Origin: UBA4246 sp045113695
GTDB taxonomy: Bacteria; Bacillota; Clostridia; Christensenellales; Aristaeellaceae
NCBI GenBank assembly: GCA_045113695.1
Contig: JBGUJG010000040.1
Span: forward strand, 31,524 to 95,523
Length of the DNA stretch: 64,000 nt
Direction of reading: 5' to 3'
Under the pieces are notes generated by a model that was not told the origin of the DNA, ran no database searches, and worked only from the letters and a program-made list of their open reading frames with translations. Each line of letters opens with the position of its first letter. Position 1 is the stretch's first letter. The position numbers and the translations under genes are program-made. This document shows, piece after piece, positions 42,830-52,544 of the stretch.

Positions 42830-44038
42830 ATGGCGAAAAAAATGCTGGGCGTGCTGTACGGCAGCAGGTCCTGTGAGCATGAGGTTTCCATTATCACGGC
42901 GGTGCAGCTGATGCGCTCTGTCAACCGGGACAAATTCGATGTGACGCCGATCTACATCACCCAGACGGGCGAGTGGTATACGGGCGAAAAGCTTCTGGAT
43001 CTCTCGGTGTACAACCAGTTTGATCCGTATAAGTCCGGCCTCAAGCGGGTTTCGCTCGACCTGACGGCCGGCAGCGGGGCCCTGCTTCACTACAGCCAGG
43101 GGAAGAGCCTGTTCCGGGGACTGACGGAAGAAGTTGTTGCCCGGATCGACTGCTTTATTCCGGCGTTTCACGGTATGCACGGGGAGGACGGTTCCTTCCA
43201 GGGCCTGCTGGAGCTGGCGGACGTTCCGTACACTTCCACCGGCATCGTCGGCTCCGCCGTCGGGATGGACAAAATCACGATGAAGCGGTTTTTCCGCGGC
43301 ATGGGGTATCCGACCCTTCCCGGCATCAGCGCGCTCCGCTCCCGGTTTGAAAAAGACCCGGAGGAAGTGCTGAACGAGGCGGAAAAGGAACTTTCCTATC
43401 CGGTGGTCGTCAAGCCGGCGACCCTGGGTTCCTCCATCGGGGTCAGTTTTGCCGGCGACAGGGCGCAGCTTCTGGAGGCGCTCGAACTGGCTTTTGAATA
43501 CGACCGGCGCGTCCTGGTGGAAAAGGGACTGGACCATCCGGTCGAGATCAACTGTTCCGTGCTGGGCTTTGACGGTCAGACGGAATGCTCGGCGCTGGAA
43601 ATGCCGCTTTCTTCCGGCGAGGTGCTGGACTTCGCGAAAAAGTATCTGGGCGGCAGCTCCTCCGCCAAGGGCATGGCCTCCATGGGCCGGATCCTGAACC
43701 CGGACATCGGGGAAGAGACCGGAAACCGGATCCGGGAGCTTTCAGAGGAGATTTTTACCGCCCTGGACTGCAAGGGCGTGGTCCGGATCGATTTCATGAT
43801 CGACCGGGCGACGGATCAGATGTATATCACGGAAATCAACACGATTCCTGGCTCGATGTCCTATTATCTGTGGGACAAATCGGGCGTATCCTATGCGGAA
43901 CTGATCGATCGGATGGTGGCCCTGGCCGAACAGGCGCACCGAGAAAAGGAGCAGAACAATTTTGCCTACCGGTCAGACATCCTCAAGGCTGTCCGGCTCG
44001 GCGGCACAAAGGGCAAGCTGAAAACGGGCAAGCTGTAA
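42830..44038 (+). CDS. ddl: D-alanine--D-alanine ligase
   Basis: ATP-grasp ligase that makes the D-Ala-D-Ala dipeptide for peptidoglycan. The 402-residue protein has VLYGSRSCEHEVSI near the start, FHGMHGEDGSFQGLLEL, KPATLGSSIGV, RIDFMID and EINTIPGSMSYYLW. It is longer than E. coli Ddl (about 306) because of an insertion after the first domain and a C-terminal tail, as in clostridial and VanG-like ligases. D-Ala-D-Ala is the default call; D-Ser or D-lactate specificity cannot be excluded by eye. It lies in the coaX operon. Confidence 0.92.
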   Translation: MAKKMLGVLYGSRSCEHEVSIITAVQLMRSVNRDKFDVTPIYITQTGEWYTGEKLLDLSVYNQFDPYKSGLKRVSLDLTAGSGALLHYSQGKSLFRGLTEEVVARIDCFIPAFHGMHGEDGSFQGLLELADVPYTSTGIVGSAVGMDKITMKRFFRGMGYPTLPGISALRSRFEKDPEEVLNEAEKELSYPVVVKPATLGSSIGVSFAGDRAQLLEALELAFEYDRRVLVEKGLDHPVEINCSVLGFDGQTECSALEMPLSSGEVLDFAKKYLGGSSSAKGMASMGRILNPDIGEETGNRIRELSEEIFTALDCKGVVRIDFMIDRATDQMYITEINTIPGSMSYYLWDKSGVSYAELIDRMVALAEQAHREKEQNNFAYRSDILKAVRLGGTKGKLKTGKL

Positions 44039-44091
44039 GGCGGAGAATCGGGCTGCATACCGGCCGACAAAGACAGGGAGGAAACGGGCAC

Positions 44092-44526
44092 ATGATCGAT
44101 TTGTTCGGAAAAGTGGAGCTTTATTTTGACGTGATCGTCAGTTATGCCAGGGTGCTGATGGAAGCGATCGGCCTGGTGATCATCATCCTGACCGCCGTCC
44201 GCTGCATCATGGGCATGATCGGAAAAAAGCGGAACAATTACCGGATCGTGCTGGCCAAGGGCATCTGCCTGGCGCTGGAGTTCAAGCTGGGCGGCGAGGT
44301 GCTCGGCACCGTGCTGGCGGAGAGCTTCAAGGATCTGGGGATCATCGCCTGCCTGATCGCCCTGCGCGCCTCGCTGACCTTCCTGCTCCACTGGGAGATC
44401 AAAAACGAGAAAAAGGAAGAACTCGAAGATACGGAATACAGGCTCATCAGCAAAGAAGAGTTTGCTGAATACGAGCAGATGAAATCAGCCGGCGGGCAGG
44501 AAAGCCCGGCCGCCGCAAAGGAGTAA
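44092..44526 (+). CDS. DUF1622-like membrane protein
   Basis: A 144-residue protein with three membrane segments (about 12-40, 58-75, 83-102) and a charged C-terminal tail rich in Glu and Lys. The segment NYRIVLAKGICLALEFKLGGEVLGTV is typical of the DUF1622 family, whose function is unknown. GGGAGGAA lies about 9 bases before the ATG. It sits between ddl and ychF in the same direction with short gaps, so it is probably cotranscribed. Confidence 0.8.
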   Translation: MIDLFGKVELYFDVIVSYARVLMEAIGLVIIILTAVRCIMGMIGKKRNNYRIVLAKGICLALEFKLGGEVLGTVLAESFKDLGIIACLIALRASLTFLLHWEIKNEKKEELEDTEYRLISKEEFAEYEQMKSAGGQESPAAAKE

Positions 44527-44532
44527 GCAGCG

Positions 44533-45630
44533 ATGAAATTAGGAGTTGTCGGTCTTCCGAACGTGGGAAAGAGCACACTGTTCAACGCCATCACCAGCGC
44601 GGGAGCGCAGGCGGCCAATTATCCCTTCTGCACCATCGAGCCCAACACGGGCGTTGTCGCCGTGCCGGACCAGCGGCTGCAGGTGCTGGCGGACATGTAT
44701 CACCCCAAAAAGGTGACGCCGGCCGCGATCGAGTTTGTGGATATCGCCGGCCTGGTCAAAGGGGCCAGCAAGGGGGAAGGTCTGGGCAACAAGTTTCTGT
44801 CCCATATCCGCGAGTGCGACGCCATCGTCCATGTCGTCCGCTGCTTTGACGATGAAAACATCATCCACGTCGACGGCTCGATTGATCCTGCGCGGGACAT
44901 GGAGACGATCAACCTGGAACTGATCTTCGCCGATATGGAAACTGTGAAAAAGCGCGGGGACAAGGCAGAAAAGCTGGTCAAAACCGGGGACAGGAGATAC
45001 GCGGAAGAAGCGGCCTTGGCCAAAAAGCTCTATGAGCATCTGGAAAGCGGGAAGCCCGCCCGTACATATCCTTTTACAAAGGAAGAAAAGGAAGCCGTCC
45101 GCGATTATTTCCTGCTGACCGCCAAGCCGGTCATTTACGCGGCGAATATCGCCGAAGATCAGCTCAGTCAGGATCCGGACAGCATTCCCTATGTCCGCGC
45201 CGTTCAGACGGCCGCGAAGGAAGAAGGCGCCGAGGTGCTGGTGATTTCCGCTCAGATCGAGGAGGAAATCGCCCAGATGGAACAGGAAGAAAAGAACGAG
45301 TTCCTTCAGGAGCTCGGGATTCCGGAAAGCGGCCTGGACCGGATGGTGCAGGCCTGCTACCGCCTGCTGGGCCTGATCTCCTTCCTGACGGCGGGCGAGG
45401 ACGAATGCCGCGCCTGGACCATTGTGAAAGGCACCAAGGCGCCGCAGGCGGCTGGTAAAATCCACACCGATTTTGAGCGCGGCTTCATCCGCGCGGAGAT
45501 TGTCCCCTTTGAAACCCTGAAGGAACTGGGGAGCATGAGCCTGTGCCGGGAAAAGGGCCTGATCCGGAGCGAAGGCAAGGATTATGTCATGCAGGACGGC
45601 GATGTGACGCTGTTCCGCTTTAATGTATAA
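44533..45630 (+). CDS. ychF: Redox-regulated ATPase/GTPase YchF
   Basis: Obg-family nucleotide-binding protein that associates with ribosomes; relatives prefer ATP. The 365-residue protein has G1 GLPNVGKS, G3 DIAGLVKGASKGEGLGNKFL, the G4-like ANIAEDQ (NxxE as in YchF instead of NKxD), a helical coiled-coil insertion, and a C-terminal TGS domain ending LFRFNV. All family motifs are present at the usual length. It begins 6 bases after the DUF1622-like gene; a ribosome site AGGAGTAAGCAG overlaps that gene's end. Confidence 0.96.
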   Translation: MKLGVVGLPNVGKSTLFNAITSAGAQAANYPFCTIEPNTGVVAVPDQRLQVLADMYHPKKVTPAAIEFVDIAGLVKGASKGEGLGNKFLSHIRECDAIVHVVRCFDDENIIHVDGSIDPARDMETINLELIFADMETVKKRGDKAEKLVKTGDRRYAEEAALAKKLYEHLESGKPARTYPFTKEEKEAVRDYFLLTAKPVIYAANIAEDQLSQDPDSIPYVRAVQTAAKEEGAEVLVISAQIEEEIAQMEQEEKNEFLQELGIPESGLDRMVQACYRLLGLISFLTAGEDECRAWTIVKGTKAPQAAGKIHTDFERGFIRAEIVPFETLKELGSMSLCREKGLIRSEGKDYVMQDGDVTLFRFNV

Positions 45631-45651
45631 GATCACGGGAGGGTCTGCGCG

Positions 45652-46662
45652 ATGAGCCGGCTTTCGTTCTTTTTCAAGCGTCTCGTCCGGATGGACTTTA
45701 AAAAAATGTGGGAGACGACGGGGCTGCTCAAAGAGCGTTCCGGGAAGAGCAGGCTCTGGCTGCTGCTGGACATGCTCCGCTGCGGCGTCCGGTACAACGC
45801 CGGATACATGGATTACAAGATCGCCGCCATGTACAGCCTGAACGACGAACAGAAAAAGACGGTGATCACCCGGGGGATCTCCAACAGTATCGTCCGGCGG
45901 ATGAACGACAAGGCATACTGGCATTTTTTTGACGACAAGACGGAGTTCAACACCCTTTTTGCCGGTCAGATCGGCCGAAAATGGATCCGCAGCGATGAAA
46001 ACCTGACCGAGGAACAGCTGGCGGGTTTCCTGTCTGATCTGCCCAGCGTCCTGTTCAAGCCCCTGGAGGGTTCATCCGGCGTCGGCATCGAGAAATTCAG
46101 CCGGGAAGACTGGGAAAAGGACCCGCATGCGTTTTACCTGAAAATCCGCTCCATGGGAAACGCGGTGCTGGAGGAACTGCTGGTACAGCATCCCGACATG
46201 GCCAGGATGTGCCCGACATCCGTCAATACCGTGCGCGTGGCGACGATGCTCGGCGACAAGAAGGAAGGGATCGTGTATGCCTTCCTCCGGATCGGGAACG
46301 GCAAGGTAATGGACAACGTCGATCAGGGCGGCATGGCCGCCCGCGTCGATCTGGACAGCGGGACGCTCAAAACCGTGGCGGCCGACAAGGCCGGGAATGT
46401 CTATGAGAAACACCCGATGACGGGCACGGACATCATCGGTTTCACGATTCCCTGCTGGGAAGAAGTCAAACAGATGTGCCTCCAGGCCATGCGGAAAGTG
46501 CCGCAGATGCGCTATGTGGCCTGGGATGTCGCCGTCACCCCGGACGGTCCCCGCTTTATCGAGGGCAATTCTTTTCCCAGCCACGCCGTTCCGCAGTTCG
46601 CCGCGCATTATCCGGACGGCATCGGCATTCTGACCGAGTTCCGCAAGTTTATCGATATCTGA
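45652..46662 (+). CDS. Sugar-transfer-associated ATP-grasp protein
   Basis: A 336-residue protein of the ATP-grasp group found with polysaccharide genes. It has an N-terminal helical region, then VLFKPLEGSSGVGIEKF (about 138-154), SVNTVRVATML, NVDQGGMAARVDL, and AWDVAVTPDGPRFIEGNSFPSHAVPQ near the C-terminus, in the order of ATPgrasp_ST domains. The reaction is unknown; a ligase that modifies a sugar or peptide is inferred from the fold. It follows ychF by 21 bases with a good ribosome site (GGGAGG). No glycosyltransferase cluster is adjacent. Confidence 0.82.
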   Translation: MSRLSFFFKRLVRMDFKKMWETTGLLKERSGKSRLWLLLDMLRCGVRYNAGYMDYKIAAMYSLNDEQKKTVITRGISNSIVRRMNDKAYWHFFDDKTEFNTLFAGQIGRKWIRSDENLTEEQLAGFLSDLPSVLFKPLEGSSGVGIEKFSREDWEKDPHAFYLKIRSMGNAVLEELLVQHPDMARMCPTSVNTVRVATMLGDKKEGIVYAFLRIGNGKVMDNVDQGGMAARVDLDSGTLKTVAADKAGNVYEKHPMTGTDIIGFTIPCWEEVKQMCLQAMRKVPQMRYVAWDVAVTPDGPRFIEGNSFPSHAVPQFAAHYPDGIGILTEFRKFIDI

Positions 46663-46663
46663 A

Positions 46664-46692
46664 CGTCCGGCAGGTGATTTTTTTGCCGGACG
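46664..46692 (+). other. Hairpin with T run in the loop after the ATP-grasp gene
   Basis: CGTCCGGCA (46664-46672) pairs with TGCCGGACG (46684-46692); the T run is in the loop, not after the stem, so it is an odd terminator at best. Confidence 0.4.
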
Positions 46693-46791
46693 GGAACAAA
46701 AGGACACTCTGATTCGTTTTTTTGGTAGGACAGGGACAGGCAGTCCCCGGCGGGATGCGTTCCCTGCCGGAACCGGAAAGGATGTGTGTTT

Positions 46792-49700
46792 ATGGATCTG
46801 GTCAAATTGGTCTTGCTGTATCTGACGATGGTGGTCAGCGCAGCCACAGGCGTCAGCCCGGATGTCACGCCAATTCCGGCAAGTCAGGTGGCGACGCCGG
46901 CTCCCTATGTGACTGTCACGCCGGACCCGCAGTCTCTGATTACCCCGGCGCCCACCGCCGCGCCGACGCAGGCGAGGTATATCACGCTGATCCTCAACGA
47001 CGAAGGCAGCAACGTCCGCCGTCTGCAGAGGCGGCTGGTCGAACTGGGCTACCTGGACAGCGGGTCTGTGGACGGCAAGTACGGCCCCAAGACAAAGAAG
47101 GCCGTGGAGCAGTTCCAGAAAAAGAACGGTCTCCGCGCTGACGGCATCGCGGGCGCCCAGACCCAGCAGCTGATGTTTGAAAGCCCGTACGTCATCTACT
47201 ATAACAGCGCCACGCCGACGCCTGTGCCGACGGCGACGCCGATTCCCTATGTTTCCGTTCCGGTCTATTATGTGGACGCTTCCACCAATACGGTGCTGAG
47301 CTCTTCTACCGCCAGCTGTTTTGCCAGCACCTACATTTCCGCGGACGGCACCAAAGTGCCCGCCGGCTACACCCTGGTCAGCAACAGCCCGGTTCAGGTG
47401 ACGGTCCGCAGCGGCGTTGCCTCTCCGGCCAGCGTCACCTTCTATTATCAGGGTCCGTCTTCCTCCGTCACCATCCCGGTATATTATGTGGATGAGAACA
47501 ACGTGACCGTCGCGCAGTCCAGCGCCCGGTTCACCAAATCCGGCTACGTGTATGCGGACAGCTCGATGCTTCCCCCCGGCTATGTGTTCTCTTCTTCCAC
47601 ATCGGCTTATGTGACGATTTCCGGCGGGAAAGCCAGCGTAAGCATGATCGTGTTCCGTGTCGCCCGTTCCGCGACGGCCACACCAAGGCCGACAGAACGG
47701 GTCAGGGTCTCCGTGACGGTTCAGTATCTCGACGCCATGACGGGGGGCTTGCTGAACCAGACCACGATTACCATGTATTCCAGCTCCAGAGTGTACGCCA
47801 GGGATTCGCTGGTGCCTGCCGGCTACCAGCGCGTATCGGACAGCAGCGTCCCTGTGACGGTGCAGAACGGCCAGGCAAGCCCGTCGCTTGTCCAGTTCTA
47901 CTACAGCAATCCGTCCGTGACCGCGACGCCCGTTCCGTCGGTGACCGTGCCGGTCTACTATATCGACGCGCAGACCAGCCGTATCCTGAACAGAACATCC
48001 GAGCAGCTGACCAGGTCCACCCGCGTTTACCGCGATCCGTCCATGATCCCCGCGGGCTATGAGATCAGCGGCAGCACGAGCGTGTACGTCACGGTCAGCA
48101 ACGGTGTGGCCACCCCCGACAACGTGGTCTTCAGCCTGAAAAAGAAAGCGACGCCCGCCCCGACCGTTCCCAAGTATGTGGACGTGCTGGTCCGGTACAA
48201 TTACGGCAGCACGACGCTTTATCAGACGACCGTCCCGTGCAGGACCGGTCAGACCAGCCAGATTTATGCGGACAGCAGCGTGTACGGCCCATACTATGTG
48301 CTCTCTTCCACGACTTCCAACCCCAAGAAGGTGACCGTATCCGCCGCAGGCGTAGCCAGTCCTTCGACGCTGACCTTCTATCTGGCCAAAGCGGCGACGG
48401 CGACGCCAATCCGGTATGTCAATGTTCCTGTCCGCTACATGTACGGAAACAAGATCGTTTCATCCGGCACGGTCTCCTGCCAGGCCGGAAAGACCACGAC
48501 CATCGCCGCGGACAGTTCGCTGTATCCGGACATCTACATCCTGACCGGCAGCAGCCGGGTGAACGTTTCCGTGTCTTCTGCCGGTGTCGTTTCGCCCTCT
48601 GTCGTGATCTTCAACCTGACTTTGGCGCCGACGCCCGTACCCAGCTTTACCGTCGACGTGCCTGTCCGCTACGTATACGGGACGACCGTGGTCGCGACCG
48701 GCTATGCGACCTGCAAGAATGGTGTGACAACCAGGGTTCATGCAGACACTTCGGCGTTTGATAACCGCCGTTATGTCCTTTCCGGCAGCTCCACGGCGAA
48801 TGTTTATGTGTCCGTGGACGGCACGGCCAGTCCTTCGACGGTCACTTTCTATCTGGCCGCCAGAGCGACCGCGACGCCTACGGCAGAACCGAAATACAAT
48901 GTGCAGGTGCCCGTCCGCTATATGTACAACGGCAGAACCATTGTGGACGGCATCTGGGAGTGCCCGACCGGCGAAACCACGGCCATTTATGCGGATCAGC
49001 GCCTGTACGGGGACGAGTACGAGCTTTCCGGCAGCAACGTGGTCTATGTGACGGTATCCAGCCGCGGCACGCCCAATCCCAAAGAGGCTGTTTTCAGCCT
49101 GGTCCGCAAAGCGACGCCGGTGCCCAAGTACAATGTCGAAGTGCCCGTCCGCTACATGTGCGACGGCCAGGTCGTCGTCGCCGGCACGGAAGCGTGCCCG
49201 ACCGGTGAAACTACGGCTGTTTACGCGCAGAAACGCCTGTATGAGCAGGACTATGTGCTGAACGGCAGCAACGTGGTATACGTGAACGTGTCCGTGAACG
49301 GCACCGCGAATCCCAGCGAAGTCGTCTTCAGTCTGAGCCGCAGGGCGACGCCGGTACCCAAGTACAACGTCCAGGTGCCCGTCCGCTATATGTACAACGG
49401 AAGGACCGTCGTGGACGGCGTCTGGGAATGCCCGAACGGCGAAACCACCGCCATTTACGCGGATCAGCGGCTGTACGGGGACGAGTACGAGCTCTCCGGC
49501 AGCAACGTGGTGTACGTGACCGTCTCCGTCAAGGGCACTGCGAATCCCAAAGAGGTCGTGTTCAATCTGACGCGGCGCGCGACGCCTACCCCGGAACCGA
49601 CTGCGGTGCCGGTACTGGAAGTGGAAGTGCCTGTTCAGTATGTCTACGGCAGGAAAAAGGTGTTTGAATACTCTACGGTCTGCTATTCCGGTCAGGACAA

Positions 49701-50619
49701 TGTGGTTTACGCGGACGAACAGGTCTACGGCGGCGCCTATATCCTGAGCGGGCCGGACCGCCAGACGGTGCGCGTTTCCAGCCGCGGCGTCGCGACCCCG
49801 GATGTGGTCATCTTCTATCTGGATGCTGCCGCTACCCCCGAACCGACCGCCGTTCCGAGTTTCCGGGTGGAAGTCCCTGTCCGCTATCTGCTGGACGGCA
49901 GTGTGATCTTTACGGAGACTGCCCGCTGCATGAGCGACATGATGACGGACGTCACCGCCAACTTCGCTCTCTTCTCCGGACAGTATACCCTCGCCGGACC
50001 GGATACGGTGACGGTTTATGTCTCCGCGGACGGCGTCCCGCAGCCTTCGGTGGTGGAATTCTATCTGGCGGAAGAAAGAGAGCCTGAACCGGAACCCGAA
50101 CCTGAACCTGTCGATCCGGTGTATCCCCCGGCCCCGGGCGGCGGTACCGGTACTGCTTTACCAAAGTATGTGGCAGGGACCATCACCAATCTGCCACTGG
50201 ATGTATATAGCGGACCTGGCGAAAACTATACTAAGCTAAGCGTTTTTCGCAAGGGAAACTCTAAAGTGCATATCTTTGGAAAAGACGGAGATTGGTTGCT
50301 GATCTTATATGCAAGTGATGGTGATTTTCCTAGAATAGGATATGTGTCCGGCTATGAACTGGGCAACGATGTTGATGCCGGCAGTATTCCGGAACTGGCC
50401 TATGCGAATATCAGTACTTTTTTGACTTCGCGTGCTTTAGCAACCAATTCTCCGGGAAGAAGAATGGACGGAGATACATTGCCAGCTGGCACAAAGGTTA
50501 CTTTTTTGGCTTGGTATTTTGAAAATGGCGCGTGGGCACTGATTGAGTATCAGTCTAAGCAGGATGGCAAACCGATCAGAGCCTTTGTGCAGGGCAATGT
50601 TGTTGATTGCTTGAAATAG
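46792..50619 (+). CDS. Giant secreted wall protein: peptidoglycan-binding domain, 12 repeats, SH3-like C-terminus
   Basis: A 1275-residue exported protein. A hydrophobic start (3-20) and Thr/Pro linker lead to a peptidoglycan-binding domain (about 62-130, NVRRLQRRLVELGYLD and YGPKTKKAVEQFQKK). Twelve repeats of 65-80 residues follow (about 153-1105), joined by ATPTP-like linkers. Repeats 1-4 are MucBP-like (VPVYYVD...VPAGY); repeats 5-12 form a second group (VPVRYMYG...YADQRLYGDEYELSGS). Repeats 8 and 10 are nearly identical, a recent duplication. An EPEPEP linker leads to a C-terminal domain with two SH3-like segments (LPLDVYSGPGENYTKLSVF). DNA from about 50157 on is visibly AT-richer. ATG 46792 is chosen over GTG 46786 for ribosome spacing. 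Confidence 0.85.
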   Translation: MDLVKLVLLYLTMVVSAATGVSPDVTPIPASQVATPAPYVTVTPDPQSLITPAPTAAPTQARYITLILNDEGSNVRRLQRRLVELGYLDSGSVDGKYGPKTKKAVEQFQKKNGLRADGIAGAQTQQLMFESPYVIYYNSATPTPVPTATPIPYVSVPVYYVDASTNTVLSSSTASCFASTYISADGTKVPAGYTLVSNSPVQVTVRSGVASPASVTFYYQGPSSSVTIPVYYVDENNVTVAQSSARFTKSGYVYADSSMLPPGYVFSSSTSAYVTISGGKASVSMIVFRVARSATATPRPTERVRVSVTVQYLDAMTGGLLNQTTITMYSSSRVYARDSLVPAGYQRVSDSSVPVTVQNGQASPSLVQFYYSNPSVTATPVPSVTVPVYYIDAQTSRILNRTSEQLTRSTRVYRDPSMIPAGYEISGSTSVYVTVSNGVATPDNVVFSLKKKATPAPTVPKYVDVLVRYNYGSTTLYQTTVPCRTGQTSQIYADSSVYGPYYVLSSTTSNPKKVTVSAAGVASPSTLTFYLAKAATATPIRYVNVPVRYMYGNKIVSSGTVSCQAGKTTTIAADSSLYPDIYILTGSSRVNVSVSSAGVVSPSVVIFNLTLAPTPVPSFTVDVPVRYVYGTTVVATGYATCKNGVTTRVHADTSAFDNRRYVLSGSSTANVYVSVDGTASPSTVTFYLAARATATPTAEPKYNVQVPVRYMYNGRTIVDGIWECPTGETTAIYADQRLYGDEYELSGSNVVYVTVSSRGTPNPKEAVFSLVRKATPVPKYNVEVPVRYMCDGQVVVAGTEACPTGETTAVYAQKRLYEQDYVLNGSNVVYVNVSVNGTANPSEVVFSLSRRATPVPKYNVQVPVRYMYNGRTVVDGVWECPNGETTAIYADQRLYGDEYELSGSNVVYVTVSVKGTANPKEVVFNLTRRATPTPEPTAVPVLEVEVPVQYVYGRKKVFEYSTVCYSGQDNVVYADEQVYGGAYILSGPDRQTVRVSSRGVATPDVVIFYLDAAATPEPTAVPSFRVEVPVRYLLDGSVIFTETARCMSDMMTDVTANFALFSGQYTLAGPDTVTVYVSADGVPQPSVVEFYLAEEREPEPEPEPEPVDPVYPPAPGGGTGTALPKYVAGTITNLPLDVYSGPGENYTKLSVFRKGNSKVHIFGKDGDWLLILYASDGDFPRIGYVSGYELGNDVDAGSIPELAYANISTFLTSRALATNSPGRRMDGDTLPAGTKVTFLAWYFENGAWALIEYQSKQDGKPIRAFVQGNVVDCLK

Positions 50620-50634
50620 GCAGAGGATGACATT

Positions 50635-50672
50635 CCGGCTGACAGTGATATGAGTCTGTCAGCCGGTTTTTT
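50635..50672 (+). terminator. Terminator of the giant wall protein gene
   Basis: Perfect 11-bp stem CCGGCTGACAG/CTGTCAGCCGG followed by TTTTTT. Confidence 0.92.
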
Positions 50673-50691
50673 GAAACAGGAGGAAACGGGC

Positions 50692-52296
50692 ATGATCCGT
50701 GTGCAGAATCTTCAGATCCCGCTGGATGCGGATGAGCATGCTGTTCTGGCAGCGGCAGCCCGGGCGCTGAACGTCCGGGAGAAAGAGATCACCAGCGTTT
50801 CCGTCAGCCGGAAAAGCGTGGATGCCCGTAAAAAAGACAAGGTTCATTTTGTCGTCTCCGCGGACGTTTCCCTGAAACAGAAGGAAGATGAGGTTCTCAA
50901 ACGGCTCCGGCCTGGCGCCGCGTCGCCGGTCCCGTCCTGCGAAAGGATCTCGCCCCCGAAAGCCGCGCCGCTTTCCGATCCGCCCGTCGTTGTCGGACTC
51001 GGTCCTGGAGGATTGTTCGCGGCCCTCTATCTAGCCCGGGCAGGTCTCAGGCCGGTCGTTCTGGAGAGGGGCGAGCCGGTGGAAGACCGGGAGCGGACCG
51101 TCAGGCTGTTTACGGAAAAACGCCGTCTTGACGCGGAGAGCAACATCCAATTCGGCGAAGGCGGCGCCGGCGCTTTTTCAGACGGAAAACTGACGACCGG
51201 GATCAAGGACGCGCGCTGCCGGCAGGTGCTGACGGAACTGGTTTCCCACGGAGCGCCGGAAGACATTCTGATCCTGGCCCATCCTCACGTGGGAACGGAC
51301 AGGCTGCCGGGCGTCGTCCGATCGATCCGGGAAGAGATCACGGCTTTGGGCGGAAAGGTGCTGTTCCGCACCCGCTGGACCGGCGTGATCAAAAAGAACG
51401 GAAGAGTCTGCGGCATTTCGTTCCAGGGGCCGGACGGACCGGGAGAAATGGCAGCGCCGTGCATTCTGGCCGCGGTCGGCCACAGCGCGGCGGATACGCA
51501 GCGCATGCTGGTCGGGAGCGGCTTTCTGGCTGAACGCAAGCCGTTCAGCATCGGTTTCAGGATCGAACATCTCCAAAGTGCGATCGACCGTGCGCAGTAC
51601 GGTACTTTTGCAGGCCATCCGGCTCTTCCGCCGGCTGAATACAAACTGCATGCCCGCCTCCCGGACGGAAGAGGCATATATACCTTCTGTATGTGTCCGG
51701 GCGGCACGGTGGCGCCCGCGGCCAGCAGGCCGGGCGGCGTCTGCGTGAACGGGATGAGCCCCTATCTGCGCGACGGCCGCAATGCAAACGCGGCCGTTCT
51801 GGTGGATGTCCGCCCGGACGACTTCCCGGGGGAAGATGTTCTGGCCGGCTATGCTTTCCAGGAACTTTTGGAACAGGCGGCTTTCCGGCTTGGCGGCGGG
51901 GATTACAGCGCGCCCTGTCAGATTGCCGGCGATTTTCTGGCCGGACACCCGTCCGCCGGACCGGGCAGTATTCTGCCGACTTACCGGCCCGGTGTCTGCT
52001 GGACGGATCTGAACGGTCTGTTTCCCCAGCCCTGGCTGGATGATCTGAAGGCCGGGCTCCGGCTTCTGGACCGGCAGCTTTCCGGTTTTGCTCAGAACGA
52101 CGCTGTGCTGACCGCTCCGGAAACCCGGTCTTCCAGCCCGGTCCGTTTCCTCCGGGATGAGAAGGATCAGACGAGCCTTTCCGGGGTCTATCTGATCGGG
52201 GAAGGAGCAGGTTATGCGGGGGGAATCATGTCTGCCGCGGTGGACGGCCTTCGCTGCGCGGAGTCTGCCGTCCGATGGCTGAAGGAAACTTTCTGA
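50692..52296 (+). CDS. FAD-dependent oxidoreductase (COG2509-like)
   Basis: A 534-residue flavoprotein of the uncharacterised FAD-dependent dehydrogenase group. An N-terminal domain (1-90, IPLDADEHAVLAAAARALNV) precedes the dinucleotide fold VVVGLGPGGLFAALYLA (about 99-115) and VLERGEPVEDR. NIQFGEGGAGAFSDGKLTT and the C-terminal GEGAGYAGGIMSAAVDG are family signatures. The reaction is unknown. AGGAGGAAA lies upstream; no own promoter is obvious after the terminator at 50635. It lies between two giant secreted proteins but is cytoplasmic, so a link is not evident. Confidence 0.88.
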   Translation: MIRVQNLQIPLDADEHAVLAAAARALNVREKEITSVSVSRKSVDARKKDKVHFVVSADVSLKQKEDEVLKRLRPGAASPVPSCERISPPKAAPLSDPPVVVGLGPGGLFAALYLARAGLRPVVLERGEPVEDRERTVRLFTEKRRLDAESNIQFGEGGAGAFSDGKLTTGIKDARCRQVLTELVSHGAPEDILILAHPHVGTDRLPGVVRSIREEITALGGKVLFRTRWTGVIKKNGRVCGISFQGPDGPGEMAAPCILAAVGHSAADTQRMLVGSGFLAERKPFSIGFRIEHLQSAIDRAQYGTFAGHPALPPAEYKLHARLPDGRGIYTFCMCPGGTVAPAASRPGGVCVNGMSPYLRDGRNANAAVLVDVRPDDFPGEDVLAGYAFQELLEQAAFRLGGGDYSAPCQIAGDFLAGHPSAGPGSILPTYRPGVCWTDLNGLFPQPWLDDLKAGLRLLDRQLSGFAQNDAVLTAPETRSSSPVRFLRDEKDQTSLSGVYLIGEGAGYAGGIMSAAVDGLRCAESAVRWLKETF

Positions 52297-52504
52297 TATC
52301 TGACAATTTGTTTACAAAGATAAAATTTCATACTGTGTTTTTAACAATGATGAAATCATTTTACAATAATAATTCATTATTCTTTCATGAAGTCTTCATA
52401 TATTCGTCATATAATGGGCATGAATATATGTTTCTGCTTTGTATCAATGTTTCAGTCCATAAGGAAAACAGAGGGAGCAGGAGTGATTCCCCGGACCTGA
52501 TCAT
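52297..52504. other. AT-rich intergenic stretch
   Basis: About 210 bases, far richer in A and T than the surroundings, with a TATAAT at 52410-52415 lacking a good -35. No reading frame with a ribosome site is seen. It separates the FAD oxidoreductase gene from the next promoter. Confidence 0.5.
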
Positions 52505-52533
52505 TTGACAAAAACGGCCCTGCATTGTAAAAT
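52505..52533 (+). promoter_or_regulatory. Sigma-A promoter of the 52680 wall hydrolase gene
   Basis: Consensus TTGACA (52505-52510), 17-base spacer, TAAAAT (52528-52533). Confidence 0.8.
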
Positions 52534-52544
52534 ACCTGATGTAT

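Noticed and set aside
47245..50090. Tandem repeats considered as a CRISPR array
   Set aside because: Units are about 230 bases, continuous in one reading frame and encode protein repeats.
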